Shown: positions 32,867-42,249 of the stretch, in pieces
Layout of the letters: each line of letters opens with the position of its first letter
How positions within the stretch are numbered: position 1 is the stretch's first letter
Source of the DNA: Spirosoma sp963826425
Lineage (GTDB): Bacteria > Bacteroidota > Bacteroidia > Cytophagales > Spirosomataceae
DNA length: 64,000 nucleotides
Direction of reading: 5' to 3'
Assembly (NCBI GenBank): GCA_963826425.1
Contig: CAWGWS010000004.1
Coordinates: forward strand, 1,886,658 to 1,950,657
The notes under the pieces: generated by a model
Databases searched by the model: none
What the model saw: the letters and a program-made list of their open reading frames with translations, nothing else
Told to the model about the DNA's origin: nothing
Program-made: the position numbers and the translations under genes

Positions 32867-35800
32867 CTACTCAACCAGCATGGCCTTGCCGGACATCAGG
32901 TCGTTTTCAATGGTTTTGTACTTCACATCGCGCTTTACCGAACCGTCGGTGTACTGTACACTGACGCGGGCGTTACGGTCTACTTTGGCTGCACGCATCG
33001 GCTCCTGACGCGGCATAGGGGGCATGGGCGGAGCACCCGCACCCATCGCGTTGTTCTCGGCCATACGCCGGGCGTACTCTTCGGGGCCGGTGGCCAGGTG
33101 ATCGTCGTCGAAGTCCTCCGCGTTGGTGTGCAGCTTTGGCTGGGGCGGCTGACGGCGCTGGGGCGGGGCCTGCCGAATCTCCTGCTGTACTTCAGCTTCG
33201 TTCTGGGCCGGAATGTCGGCCTTCGACAGGAAGTTGATCGTGTCCAGGTTGACCTTGCTCAGGAATCGCTTAAATAACTCTACGGACTCGAATTTATAGA
33301 CCAGCAGCGGGTCTTTCTGCTCGAATACGGCGTTCTGTACGGATTGCTTGAGGTCGTCCATTTCCCGCAGGTGTTCCTTCCACTCCTGATCGATGATGGA
33401 CAGCGTCACGGCTTTCTCCATCTCACGCACCATCAACTCCCCACCCGAATTGACCGAATCGCGCAGGTCGGCCACTACGGTCAGTTCATGCATCCCATCG
33501 GTAAAGGGTACGACAATATTTTTGATCTGATGACCCTGTTCGTTCAGTACCTGCGTCAGCACGGGCAGCGCTTTGCCGGCAATGGCGTGGTTTTTCTCTT
33601 CGTAATACGCTTCGGCTTCGTCGTACAGCCGCCGAACGCGCTCGGGCTGTTTCAGTCGGCCAAAGTCGTCGTCAGACATCTTCGTTTCCAGACCTAGTGT
33701 TGTCAGGAGCTGCAGTTTCACCTGCTCAAAATTCCCTTCGGCATTGGCAACGGTTTCTTCCACGACATCATACATCGTGTTGGCGATGTCGAGCGGCAGA
33801 CGGTCGCCGAAGAGCGCGTTCCGACGGCGTTTGTAGATGGCTTCGCGCTGGTAGTTCATCACGTCGTCGTATTCCAGGAGCCGCTTACGAACGCCGAAGT
33901 TATTCTCCTCGACTTTCTTCTGCGCCCGCTCAATCGACTTCGTAATCATCGAGTGCTGAATCACCTCGCCTTCCTCCAGTCCCATCCGGTCCATCACCTT
34001 CGCAATCCGGTCGGAGCCGAACAGGCGCATCAGGCTGTCTTCGAGCGAAACGAAAAACTGCGTTGTTCCCGGATCGCCCTGCCGCCCCGAACGACCGCGC
34101 AACTGCCGGTCTACCCGGCGCGACTCGTGCCGCTCGGTGCCAATGATGGCCAGACCACCCGCTCCCTTCGACTCCGGCGTCAGTTTAATGTCGGTACCCC
34201 GCCCGGCCATGTTGGTGGCAATGGTCACGGTGCCGGGCTGACCCGCCGAGGCCACAATTTCGGCTTCGCGCTGGTGGTATTTGGCGTTCAGAACCTGGTG
34301 CTGAATCTTGCGCATGGTCAGCATCCGGCTCAGCAACTCGGAGTTTTCGACCGAGGTCGTACCCACCAGGACGGGGCGTCCTTTCTCGACCAGGCTATTG
34401 ATCTCGTCGGCCACGGCGTTGTATTTCTCCCGTACCGAGCGGTAGACCTTGTCTTCTTCGTCGTCGCGTTTAATGGGGCGGTTGGTGGGAATCACGACCA
34501 CGTCCATCTTATAAATCTGCCAGAACTCCGACGCTTCCGTTTCGGCGGTGCCGGTCATGCCCGCCCGCTTATGGTACATCCTGAAATAGTTCTGGAGTGT
34601 CACGGTAGCATACGTCTGCGTAGCGTCCTCAACTTTTACGTTCTCTTTCGCTTCCACGGCCTGGTGCAGACCATCTGACCACCGGCGGCCTTCCATGATA
34701 CGGCCCGTCTGCTCGTCCACAATTTTTACTTTGCCGTCCATAATGACGTACTCGGTATCGCGCTCGAACAGGGTATACGCTTTCAGCAACTGGTTTACGG
34801 TATTGATCCGCTGCGTTTTTACGGCATAATCGCGAATAACCGATTCCTTAGCCAGAATTCTTTCCTGCTCTGATAACTCACCGTTTTTGTCGATGGCGTT
34901 GAGGTCGATGGAGAGGTCGGGCAGTATAAAGAAGTTTGGATCTTCTGACGAACCCGTGAGGTAGTCAATCCCTTTCTCGGTCAGGTCGATGCTGTTGTTG
35001 CGCTCATCGATGGTGAAGTACAGGGGGGCATCGGCCTCCGGCATCAGCTTCTGGTTTTCGGCCAGATACGTCGACTCGGTACGTTGCATCAGGGCTTTGT
35101 GGCCCGTTTCGCTCAGGTATTTGATGAGCGGCTTATGCTTGGGCAGACCCCGGTGCGCCCGAAACAGCGATACCCCACCGTCTTTCTCATCGCCGGCCGC
35201 AATTTTTTTCTTGGCGTCGTTCAGGAAATCATAAACCAGTTTCCGCTGGGCTTCAACCACGCGGGCCACGCGCGGCTTCAGTTCGGCGTAGTCCTGCTCA
35301 TCACCACGCGGCACCGGGCCGGAGATAATCAGCGGTGTCCGGGCATCGTCGATCAGGACAGAGTCTACCTCATCCACCATGGCGTAATGATGCTTGCGCT
35401 GCACCAGTTCGCCCGGTTCGCGGGCCATATTGTCGCGCAGGTAGTCGAAGCCAAATTCGTTGTTGGTACCGTACGTGATATCGGCGAGGTACGCGCTTTT
35501 GCGCTGGGGCGAATTAGGCTGGTGTTTGTCGATGCAGTCCACGCGCAGGCCGTGGAACTCAAACAGCGGAGCCATCCACTCCGAGTCACGCTTGGCCAGA
35601 TAATCGTTGACCGTTACAATATGCACTCCGCGTCCGGCCAGTGCGTTCAGAAACGCCGGGAAAGAGGCCACCAGGGTTTTACCCTCACCAGTAGCCATCT
35701 CGGCAATTTTGCCCTCGTGCAACACTACCCCCCCGATAATCTGAACGTCGTAATGCACCATGTCCCACTTGATGGGCGTACCGGCAGCATCCCAGGTGTT

Positions 35801-36265
35801 GGCCCAGTGCGCCTGTTCTCCGTCAATCTGAACATTGTTCTTTCGGGTAGCAATCTCACGGTCAAAATCGGTAGCGGTAACCGTCAGCTGTTCGTTTTCG
35901 GTAAACCGGCGGGCGGTTTCTTTCACCACGGCAAAAGCACGGGGTAAGATGGCGAGCAATACACGCTCCAGTTCAATATTACGATCAGCTTCGAGTTTAT
36001 CGATGCGGTTGAACAGTTTCTCTTTCTCGTCGACGTTAATGCCGGTCTGGTTGGCGGCTTCATTCAGCTCAATGACCTGATTGTCGATATCGGCGAGTTC
36101 CGTAGCAATGTACGCCCGCAGGTCGAGTGTTACCTGCCGGATGTCATCGTTCGAAAGGTCGCGCAGCTGGGTAAACTCAGCGTTCACCTGGGCTATATAA
36201 GGCGTCAGGTCTTTGAGATCGCGCTGTGATTTGGTGCCAAACAGTTTGGCTATGAAATTGATCAT
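32867..36265 (-). CDS. secA: Preprotein translocase ATPase SecA
   Basis: ATP-driven motor of the Sec pathway, peripheral at the inner membrane. Walker A is MATGEGKTLVASFPAFL near 188; Walker B is MVDEVDSVLIDDARTPLIISG; the second helicase half has GRPVLVGTTSVENSELLSRML, TNMAGRGTDIKL and GTERHESRRVDRQLRGRSGRQGDPG. The length of 1132 residues is larger than the 901 of E. coli, which is normal for Bacteroidota. The C-terminus has a Pro/Gln-rich linker and ends in an IENDLMSGKAMLVE tail, without the CxCxSGx8CH zinc motif. It has its own promoter and terminator. Confidence 0.98.
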   Translation of the reverse strand: MINFIAKLFGTKSQRDLKDLTPYIAQVNAEFTQLRDLSNDDIRQVTLDLRAYIATELADIDNQVIELNEAANQTGINVDEKEKLFNRIDKLEADRNIELERVLLAILPRAFAVVKETARRFTENEQLTVTATDFDREIATRKNNVQIDGEQAHWANTWDAAGTPIKWDMVHYDVQIIGGVVLHEGKIAEMATGEGKTLVASFPAFLNALAGRGVHIVTVNDYLAKRDSEWMAPLFEFHGLRVDCIDKHQPNSPQRKSAYLADITYGTNNEFGFDYLRDNMAREPGELVQRKHHYAMVDEVDSVLIDDARTPLIISGPVPRGDEQDYAELKPRVARVVEAQRKLVYDFLNDAKKKIAAGDEKDGGVSLFRAHRGLPKHKPLIKYLSETGHKALMQRTESTYLAENQKLMPEADAPLYFTIDERNNSIDLTEKGIDYLTGSSEDPNFFILPDLSIDLNAIDKNGELSEQERILAKESVIRDYAVKTQRINTVNQLLKAYTLFERDTEYVIMDGKVKIVDEQTGRIMEGRRWSDGLHQAVEAKENVKVEDATQTYATVTLQNYFRMYHKRAGMTGTAETEASEFWQIYKMDVVVIPTNRPIKRDDEEDKVYRSVREKYNAVADEINSLVEKGRPVLVGTTSVENSELLSRMLTMRKIQHQVLNAKYHQREAEIVASAGQPGTVTIATNMAGRGTDIKLTPESKGAGGLAIIGTERHESRRVDRQLRGRSGRQGDPGTTQFFVSLEDSLMRLFGSDRIAKVMDRMGLEEGEVIQHSMITKSIERAQKKVEENNFGVRKRLLEYDDVMNYQREAIYKRRRNALFGDRLPLDIANTMYDVVEETVANAEGNFEQVKLQLLTTLGLETKMSDDDFGRLKQPERVRRLYDEAEAYYEEKNHAIAGKALPVLTQVLNEQGHQIKNIVVPFTDGMHELTVVADLRDSVNSGGELMVREMEKAVTLSIIDQEWKEHLREMDDLKQSVQNAVFEQKDPLLVYKFESVELFKRFLSKVNLDTINFLSKADIPAQNEAEVQQEIRQAPPQRRQPPQPKLHTNAEDFDDDHLATGPEEYARRMAENNAMGAGAPPMPPMPRQEPMRAAKVDRNARVSVQYTDGSVKRDVKYKTIENDLMSGKAMLVE

Positions 36266-36376
36266 GGTTTTTTACGGTCGTTAATCAACGGTCGGTCGTC
36301 AATAGTTATGGGGTGGGTTTTAGTCCGTTGCATCAGTATCTAATGGCGGATAACGATTGACCGTCGGCTTATTCTG

Positions 36377-36406
36377 CAAATTTAATGCTTTGACCCCGTA
36401 CTGCAA
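36377..36406 (-). promoter_or_regulatory. secA promoter, Bacteroidota type
   Basis: On the minus strand TTG (36406-36404), a spacer of exactly 19 nt and TAAATTTG (36384-36377) match the TTG-N19-TAnnTTTG consensus. Transcription would start near 36370, about 105 nt before the secA ATG. Confidence 0.7.
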
Positions 36407-36418
36407 GATGAACCAGTC

Positions 36419-36447
36419 TTTGGCTGTTATATGTAAATATAATTTTG
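36419..36447 (+). promoter_or_regulatory. Promoter candidate of the polysaccharide cluster
   Basis: TTTG (36419-36422), 17-nt spacer, TAATTTTG (36440-36447). A second -7 match, TACTTTTG, lies at 36460-36467. Either would start the transcript of the export gene at 36500; they lie back to back with the secA promoter. Confidence 0.55.
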
Positions 36448-36499
36448 ACGGGAAAGCATTACTTTTGCAAATCAATTTTTGGCCCAATAGCCATTCTTC

Positions 36500-38929
36500 A
36501 TGCGTAGTACCGACAAATTGTCACGTTACTCTCTCCCTTCCTGCCTGCTTTTCGCTGCGTTAACCCTGTTTGCGGCAGGCAATCCTACTCCGGTTCAGGC
36601 CCAGCAAGCCGGCACCTCGCGGGTTGATCAGCTTAGCGACGATCAGGTCATGGAATTTTACCGACGGGCGCAGGCCAGCGGACTCAGCGAAGCCCAGGTC
36701 GAGCAGGCTGCCATGTCGCAGGGCTATACCCTCACCGATATTGCCAAGATGCGCACCCGGATGAACGACCTGCGGTCCGGGTCTGGAGCGGGCCGTCAGC
36801 GGAATCAGGCCTTCGCCGATACGGCTAACGGACGAACCCTGCCCAGAGGGTTGTCGCGCCGGGTTGTAGACTCGCTGCCACTGACCGGTCAGCGCGATAC
36901 CACTAAAAGACTGAAAGTATTTGGCGCGTCGCTGTTTGAAAACGCCGATCTGTCGTTTGAGCCGAATCTGCGCATTGCCACCCCCCGTAACTACGTCGTT
37001 GGCCCCGACGATGAAATTAGCCTTGACATATCGGGAGCGGCATCGGACAGTTTCCGCCTGAAAGTCTCGCCCGAAGGCACCGTAAAGCCGCCCAACATCC
37101 CGCCTATTTTTGTGAGTGGGCTAACCTTTGAACAGGCCGAGCAACGCATCATTGCCCGCCTGCGGCAGGCCGGGTATCAGGGACTTAACAGCCCCGGTAG
37201 CGGCACCTACGCCAACATGTCGCTGAGTAACATCCGCAGCATCCGCGTTACGCTGGTAGGCGAGGTGGTCCGGCCCGGTACCTACACGATCTCGTCGCTC
37301 GGCTCGGCGTTCAACGCGCTGTACCTGGCTGGTGGTCCAAATCCTGAAACCGGCTCGTTTCGTAAAATCAGTATCATTCGGGGGAACCGCGCCATCCGTA
37401 CCATCGACCTGTACGATTTTATTCTCCGGGCCGATCAGCGCGACAATATTATACTCAAAGACCAGGACGTAATCCGGGTGGCCGACTACGAAACCCGCGT
37501 TGAACTGAACGGGCAGGTACGCCGACCCGCCATATTCGAGGTGCTGCCCGGCGAAACGCTCAAGACCGTGCTGGGCTTTGCCGGTGGCTTTGGCGAAGAA
37601 GCCTACCGAGCCAGCATCACGCTCCGGCGCAACACCGACCGCGAACGCCAGATTCTGACTATTACCCAGGATCAAATCGGCTCGTTTGTGCCGCAGTCCG
37701 GCGATAAATACTTTGTGGGCAAGATTCTGGACCGCTACGAAAACCGTATTCAGATTACCGGAGCCGTCATGCGACCGGGCGATTACGCCCTGACCCCCGG
37801 ACTTGAAACGGTAAAGCAACTTGTTACCCGTGCCGAGGGATTACGCAAAGACGCGTTTACCAACCGCGCTACCATCAGCCGCGAACGGCCCGATATGGAC
37901 CGTGAAAATCTGTCGTTTGACCTTGGTAAACTAATGCGGGGCGAAATAGCTGATATTCCGCTGCTGCGGCAGGACAGCCTGACGGTCCTGTCCATTCAGG
38001 ACCTGCGCGAACCGTATTATGTGACCATCGAAGGGGCCGTGAACAACCCGGACACCATCAACTTTGTCAACAACATGAGCGTGGCCGACCTGATTGCGCA
38101 GGCGGGTGGCTTCCAGGAAGGAGCCAAACCCAACCTGGTGGAGGTGGCCCGGCGCATCCGGCAGGACTCGGCAGGGGTACGCACCAATACGTTGCAGACC
38201 TTCCGCTTCTCGCTCGACCGGGGCTTGCGCATGACCCGGCTCGAAACCCGACCCTCCGCAGCCCCGGACAGTGCCGACGCGTTCCGGCTCCAGCCCTTTG
38301 ACATCGTTTACGTACGTTCTTCGCCCAATTACGAAGCCCAGCGGCAGGTGTATGTATTCGGCGAGGTTATGTTTCCCGGCAACTACGCCATCGTGAGCCG
38401 TGAAGAACGCATCAGCGACGCCATTCAGCGGGCGGGCGGGCTGCGGCCGAGTGCTTACATGCCTGGTGCGCAGTTTAGCCGCAAAGGACAGGTAATCGGC
38501 AATAATATGCAGCGTATTCTGGAAAATCCCGGCGCCGAGGAAAACCTGTTACTCAATGACAACGATACCTTATTTGTACCACGCCGGTCTGAAATTGTGT
38601 CTATTGAAGGAGCCGTTCTGAACCCGTCGCTGATAAGCTACAAGACGGACTATGATTTTGACGATTACGTCAGCGAGGGGGGCGGATTTACCGAAAATGC
38701 CCGCCGGAATAAGGCGTATATCATCTATCCAAACGGTCGGAAAGACCGCACCCACCGGTTTTTATTCTTTACCTCACGCCCAAAGGTCGAACCCGGTTCA
38801 TCGATTATTGTCCCGTTCAAACCCATCGATAAAGCAGGTCTGAGTCCGGTTGAACGGATCGGTATTTTGTCACTGATTGGTACACTGGCGGCAACGGCTG
38901 CATCGGTAATTATCAACCTAAGAAGATAG
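36500..38929 (+). CDS. Wza-type polysaccharide export protein with multiple SLBB domains
   Basis: Outer-membrane/periplasmic channel protein for surface polysaccharide export, 809 residues. Signal segment (SLPSCLLFAALTLFAAGNPT), a charged helical region, then a polysaccharide export domain (NYVVGPDDEISLDISGAASD near 164) and a series of SLBB beta-grasp repeats (VTLVGEVVRPGTYTISSLGS, VELNGQVRRPAIFEVLPGET, IQITGAVMRPGDYALTPGLE, VTIEGAVNNPDTINFVNNMS, VYVFGEVMFPGNYAIVSREE, VSIEGAVLNPSLISYKTDYD). The C-terminus is one hydrophobic helix (IGILSLIGTLAATAASVII) followed by NLRR. Much longer than E. coli Wza (about 380), which is usual in Bacteroidota. It is the first gene of the cluster, 17 nt before the Wzz gene. 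Confidence 0.93.
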   Translation: MRSTDKLSRYSLPSCLLFAALTLFAAGNPTPVQAQQAGTSRVDQLSDDQVMEFYRRAQASGLSEAQVEQAAMSQGYTLTDIAKMRTRMNDLRSGSGAGRQRNQAFADTANGRTLPRGLSRRVVDSLPLTGQRDTTKRLKVFGASLFENADLSFEPNLRIATPRNYVVGPDDEISLDISGAASDSFRLKVSPEGTVKPPNIPPIFVSGLTFEQAEQRIIARLRQAGYQGLNSPGSGTYANMSLSNIRSIRVTLVGEVVRPGTYTISSLGSAFNALYLAGGPNPETGSFRKISIIRGNRAIRTIDLYDFILRADQRDNIILKDQDVIRVADYETRVELNGQVRRPAIFEVLPGETLKTVLGFAGGFGEEAYRASITLRRNTDRERQILTITQDQIGSFVPQSGDKYFVGKILDRYENRIQITGAVMRPGDYALTPGLETVKQLVTRAEGLRKDAFTNRATISRERPDMDRENLSFDLGKLMRGEIADIPLLRQDSLTVLSIQDLREPYYVTIEGAVNNPDTINFVNNMSVADLIAQAGGFQEGAKPNLVEVARRIRQDSAGVRTNTLQTFRFSLDRGLRMTRLETRPSAAPDSADAFRLQPFDIVYVRSSPNYEAQRQVYVFGEVMFPGNYAIVSREERISDAIQRAGGLRPSAYMPGAQFSRKGQVIGNNMQRILENPGAEENLLLNDNDTLFVPRRSEIVSIEGAVLNPSLISYKTDYDFDDYVSEGGGFTENARRNKAYIIYPNGRKDRTHRFLFFTSRPKVEPGSSIIVPFKPIDKAGLSPVERIGILSLIGTLAATAASVIINLRR

Positions 38930-38946
38930 TCAGTTTAGGTACGTTT

Positions 38947-40048
38947 ATGACACCAGAACCCACCCGCCAACAGCCCCTTCCCAGACCTGAAAGTGACCCG
39001 GACGAGATCGAAATCCGGCTGAGCGATATTGTTGATTTCTTGAAAGAGAGCCGCTGGCTCGTGCTACGCTTCGTGCTGGTGTTTCTGGTCATCGGCGCAG
39101 TATATGCCCTGTCAAAACCAAACGTCTACACGTCTCAGGTAACGGTCATGCCCGAAGCGCAGTCGGCTGGTGCGGGCAGGTTAGGTGGACTGGGATCATT
39201 GGCTGGTCTGGCCGGCATTAGTCTTGATAATCTGGGCGGTCAGGATGCCATCCGCCCTGATCTATATCCCACGGTGCTACAAAGCATTCCGTTCGCGCTC
39301 AACCTGTTGAAGCAGTCGGTCTACTCTTCGGAACTGAAAGCAAAACTGACGTTGGAGGAGTTCATCCGGCAAATGGGGGAAAAAGGCTTTCTTGTCCACG
39401 CTTAATCTCTTTTCTGGGGATGATACGGACGAAGACGCCGGTCTGAAGGAAAGCAAAGACCCCAAAAACTTTAGTAAAGCTATCGAGGTGACAAAAAAAC
39501 AGGACGACCTGATTAAAGTGGTGCAGCAAAGCGTATCAACTACCTACGACAAAAAAACGGGCGTCATTACCGTAGCTGCCGTCGAGCCTGATCCCGTGGT
39601 AGCCGCTACCGTGGCCCGGCTGTCGCTCGAATACCTGACCGACTACATTACGAACTATCGCACCGAAAAAGCCCGTCAGCAGGTTGCGTTTCTGGCCAGT
39701 CAGGTGAGTGAGTCGAACAAAAAGTACCAGTCATCCGAGTACGCCCTGTCGAGTTACCGCGACAAGAACCGCAACCTGTTTCTGAACACGGCCAAGATTG
39801 AGGAGCAACGGCTCCAGGCTGATTATTTGCTGAACCAGTCGGTATATAACGAGCTGTCCAAGCAATACGCACAGGCTAAAATTAAAGTACAGGAAGAAAC
39901 GCCGGTGTTTAAAGTGCTGGAACCCGCCACCGTACCCCTGCGCAAAAGCGGCCCTAAACGCACGATCATCGTGCTGGGCTTTGCGGTGCTGGGGGGCATA
40001 CTCGGCCTGGTCTACGCGCTGTTTCGCCGGTGGCGACGGGCGGCATGA
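38947..40048 (+). pseudogene. Wzz/GumC-type chain-length determinant, split by a frameshift
   Basis: Inner-membrane protein that sets polysaccharide chain length. The first frame (38947-39405, 152 aa) has the cytoplasmic start, TM1 (LVLRFVLVFLVIGAVYAL) and the Wzz N-domain; the second frame (from about 39390 to 40048) has the coiled periplasmic part (EKARQQVAFLASQVSESNKK), PVFKVLEPATVPLRKSGPKR and TM2 (TIIVLGFAVLGGILGLVYAL). Both halves are needed for one protein. The break is at GGGGGAAAAA (39375-39384): deletion of one base there joins the frames as RQMGKKAFLSTLNLF. The sequence thus has one base too many in a homopolymer run. It may be a real mutation, a slippage site or a sequencing error. 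It lacks the kinase domain of Wzc. The stop overlaps the next start (ATGA). Confidence 0.85.
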
Positions 40049-41376
40049 ACCGGCTGCTGGCCCAGGTTGGCTGGGTCTTTGTTGACCGCCTGTTTCGGCT
40101 GGCCACCGGCATGTTTGTCAGCATCTGGCTGGCGCGGTACCTCGGCCCGGCGCAGTATGGCGTGCTCAACTACGCCCTCGTCTTTCCGCTTCTGCTCTCG
40201 GCCCTGGCTGGTCTGGGGATCAATAATCTTCTGTTCACCGAAATTCCGCTCAGTCCTGCGCCCGCTCAAACCAACCGGCTGGTGCTGACCGCAGTGCTGC
40301 TCCGGCTTGCCACCGGCCTGCTGGCGTTCGGGCTGGTTATGCTGGCCAACACCGTTCTGCACAGAAATGAGCCGACTCTATGGCTGCTCATTTCGCTCTC
40401 GGCCGCGATGCTGATGCTACAGGGATTTGACGTCATCGATGTGTACTTTCAGTCCATACGGAAAGTGCATTATACCCTGTTGCCCAAAGTAGGCGCTTTT
40501 CTCCTGGCTACTGCGGCCCGTTTCTGGGGGCTGATGCATCGGGCTGACCTGTCGTTTTTTCTGCTGATATCGCTCCTTGAACTAACGGCTGGCAGTGTGG
40601 CGGTATGGCTGCTGTATCGACAGTACCAGAAGCGCCTGCTGATACCAGAATCTGTTCGGGGGGGCGGCTTTAAGGTCAGTTGGTGGCCGGTCGATACCGC
40701 GCTCGCCCAGCGGTTGCTGCGTCTGTCGTGGCCGCTGATGCTGTCCGAGTTTTTTGTGTTCGTGTACAGCCGACTCGATCAGATTATGCTCGAAAATATG
40801 GTGGGGTCAGCAGAACTGGGGCGGTACAGCGCGGCCCTGCGCCTGTCCGAGACCTGGTATTTTGTGGGGGGCGCGCTTACCGCTGCGCTGTACCCGGCCA
40901 TTATCGAACGCCGGGCCACCGATTATCCGGGGTATCTGCGCCGGTACCAGTCGCTGCTGAACACACTGGTTGGTCTGGGGCTGGGCCTGGCCGTAGTCAC
41001 TACGCTACTGGCCGGGCCCCTTACCGAATTGATCTATGGCAGCCGCTATGCCGGTGTCGACAGCATTTTGCGGGTACACATCTGGACGGGGCTGTTCGTA
41101 TTTATTGGCGTCGGCACCAGCCATTGGTTCGTGGCCGAGGGGATGCAGCGATTTTTAATGATGCGTACCCTGTCCGGAGCTGTACTGAACCTGATTCTGA
41201 ACCTGCTTTTGATTCCAAAGTACGGTGCACTGGGCGCGTCGGTTGCTACGCTGCTGGCCCAGATTCTGGTTACCTACCTGACTAATGGCCTCTTTGGCCG
41301 AACACGAGAAGTGTTCCGGCTTCAGACCCGTGCGCTGCTGTTTGTCCCCATCCGGATAGGCCGTATATTTCGCTGA
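40045..41376 (+). CDS. wzx: Wzx-type oligosaccharide flippase (first copy)
   Basis: Polytopic inner-membrane protein of 443 residues in the MATE/MOP flippase superfamily that turns lipid-linked sugar repeat units to the periplasmic side. N-terminal helix region is RLLAQVGWVFVDRLFRLATG followed by WLARYLGPAQYGVLNYALVF, the standard polysaccharide-synthesis (PF01943-like) start. Some 12-14 hydrophobic segments follow, ending with a short basic tail. The ATG at 40045 is chosen as it overlaps the preceding stop by 4 nt; a GTG at 40030 is less likely. A second flippase lies at 48489. Confidence 0.92.
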   Translation: MNRLLAQVGWVFVDRLFRLATGMFVSIWLARYLGPAQYGVLNYALVFPLLLSALAGLGINNLLFTEIPLSPAPAQTNRLVLTAVLLRLATGLLAFGLVMLANTVLHRNEPTLWLLISLSAAMLMLQGFDVIDVYFQSIRKVHYTLLPKVGAFLLATAARFWGLMHRADLSFFLLISLLELTAGSVAVWLLYRQYQKRLLIPESVRGGGFKVSWWPVDTALAQRLLRLSWPLMLSEFFVFVYSRLDQIMLENMVGSAELGRYSAALRLSETWYFVGGALTAALYPAIIERRATDYPGYLRRYQSLLNTLVGLGLGLAVVTTLLAGPLTELIYGSRYAGVDSILRVHIWTGLFVFIGVGTSHWFVAEGMQRFLMMRTLSGAVLNLILNLLLIPKYGALGASVATLLAQILVTYLTNGLFGRTREVFRLQTRALLFVPIRIGRIFR

Positions 41377-41377
41377 C

Positions 41378-42055
41378 ATGCTGACACTCCTGCGTAAACT
41401 TCTGCCCCCGGCTCTGCTGACCTCGCTGGCCAATTACCGAATTCTGAGCCAGCAGTATGGCCATTACCGCAGTGCGAAAGAACAACAAAGTATAGACAGG
41501 GCCGGGAAGCCCATTCCCTGGTACAGCTATCCGATGATTGAGTATCTGAAGCAGCTCGATTTCAGTCAGAAACGGATTTTTGAATATGGTTCCGGTAACT
41601 CGACCCACTTCTGGGCGGAGCGCAGTCGGCAGGTCGTGGCGGTAGAAGATGATCCGGCCTGGTTTGCCAAACTCGAACATAGCCTGCCCACCCACGTCGA
41701 CTACCGGCTCGTTCCCGACAAAACCGGGTATATCCAGTCCATCGAAAACGCGCCGGGGCCATTTGATCTGATTGTCATCGATGGCAGTCATCGCTTCGAC
41801 TGCGCCCAATTTGCCCGTCAGCATCTGTCGGCAACGGGGATGATTATCCTGGATAACGCCGACTGGTTTCCAAAAACAACAGCCTTCCTGCGCAGTACTG
41901 ATCTGATCGAAATCGATATGGCGGGCTTCAACCCCATCAATGGATACGTTACCACAACCTCGCTCTTCATGACCCGGCAGGTGGACCTCAAGCCGATTGG
42001 TCCTGACCAGCCCCAGCACATCACGGGCGGCATTGTTCATGACGCGGAGGGGTAA
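41378..42055 (+). CDS. Putative SAM-dependent methyltransferase
   Basis: A 225-residue protein with a class I methyltransferase-like core: RIFEYGSGNSTHFWAERSRQ (motif I, near 66), VVAVEDDPAWFAKLE (acidic ribose-binding end of strand 2), FDLIVIDGSHRF (motif IV-like) and MIILDNADWFP. It begins one base after the flippase stop. It is most likely an O-methyltransferase of the sugar repeat unit, but some members of this group are only annotated by fold. It is the last gene before the transposase island. Confidence 0.75.
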   Translation: MLTLLRKLLPPALLTSLANYRILSQQYGHYRSAKEQQSIDRAGKPIPWYSYPMIEYLKQLDFSQKRIFEYGSGNSTHFWAERSRQVVAVEDDPAWFAKLEHSLPTHVDYRLVPDKTGYIQSIENAPGPFDLIVIDGSHRFDCAQFARQHLSATGMIILDNADWFPKTTAFLRSTDLIEIDMAGFNPINGYVTTTSLFMTRQVDLKPIGPDQPQHITGGIVHDAEG

Positions 42056-42149
42056 GGGAATGATGAATGATGATGGTCCAGCGTCGCGGCGATGAATTGC
42101 TTACCGATTCGACTTGGCAATTAGCATGACGCTTTGGATTGGTCTATAG

Positions 42150-42238
42150 AAAATCCCGCAGGGATGATCGATCTGGTAGCCCCGGATGATAATCCGGAGG
42201 AATGTGGTACCGCGATTCGTTAAAATCCCGTAGGGATG
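42150..42238 (+). repeat. REP-like units, left side of the transposase gene
   Basis: AAAATCCCGCAGGGATG (42150-42166) and AAAATCCCGTAGGGATG (42222-42238) are two copies of a 17-nt palindrome-bearing unit. Between them are TGGTAGCCC and the hairpin CCGGAT-GATA-ATCCGG (42182-42197). The order TGGTAGCCC, hairpin, about 25 nt, AAAATCCCGTAGGGATG recurs on the right side in opposite orientation. Confidence 0.85.
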
Positions 42239-42249
42239 GCCGATTGGTA

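Noticed and set aside
33953..34678. 241-codon plus-strand frame within secA
   Set aside because: Mirror frame of the conserved SecA helicase core.
39371..39405. Programmed ribosomal frameshift in the chain-length gene
   Set aside because: No classical slippery heptamer with downstream structure is seen, and Wzz proteins are not known to need one; mutation, slippage or read error is simpler.
41282..42040. 252-codon minus-strand frame
   Set aside because: Overlaps flippase and methyltransferase genes that fit the operon; no motif in the antisense product.
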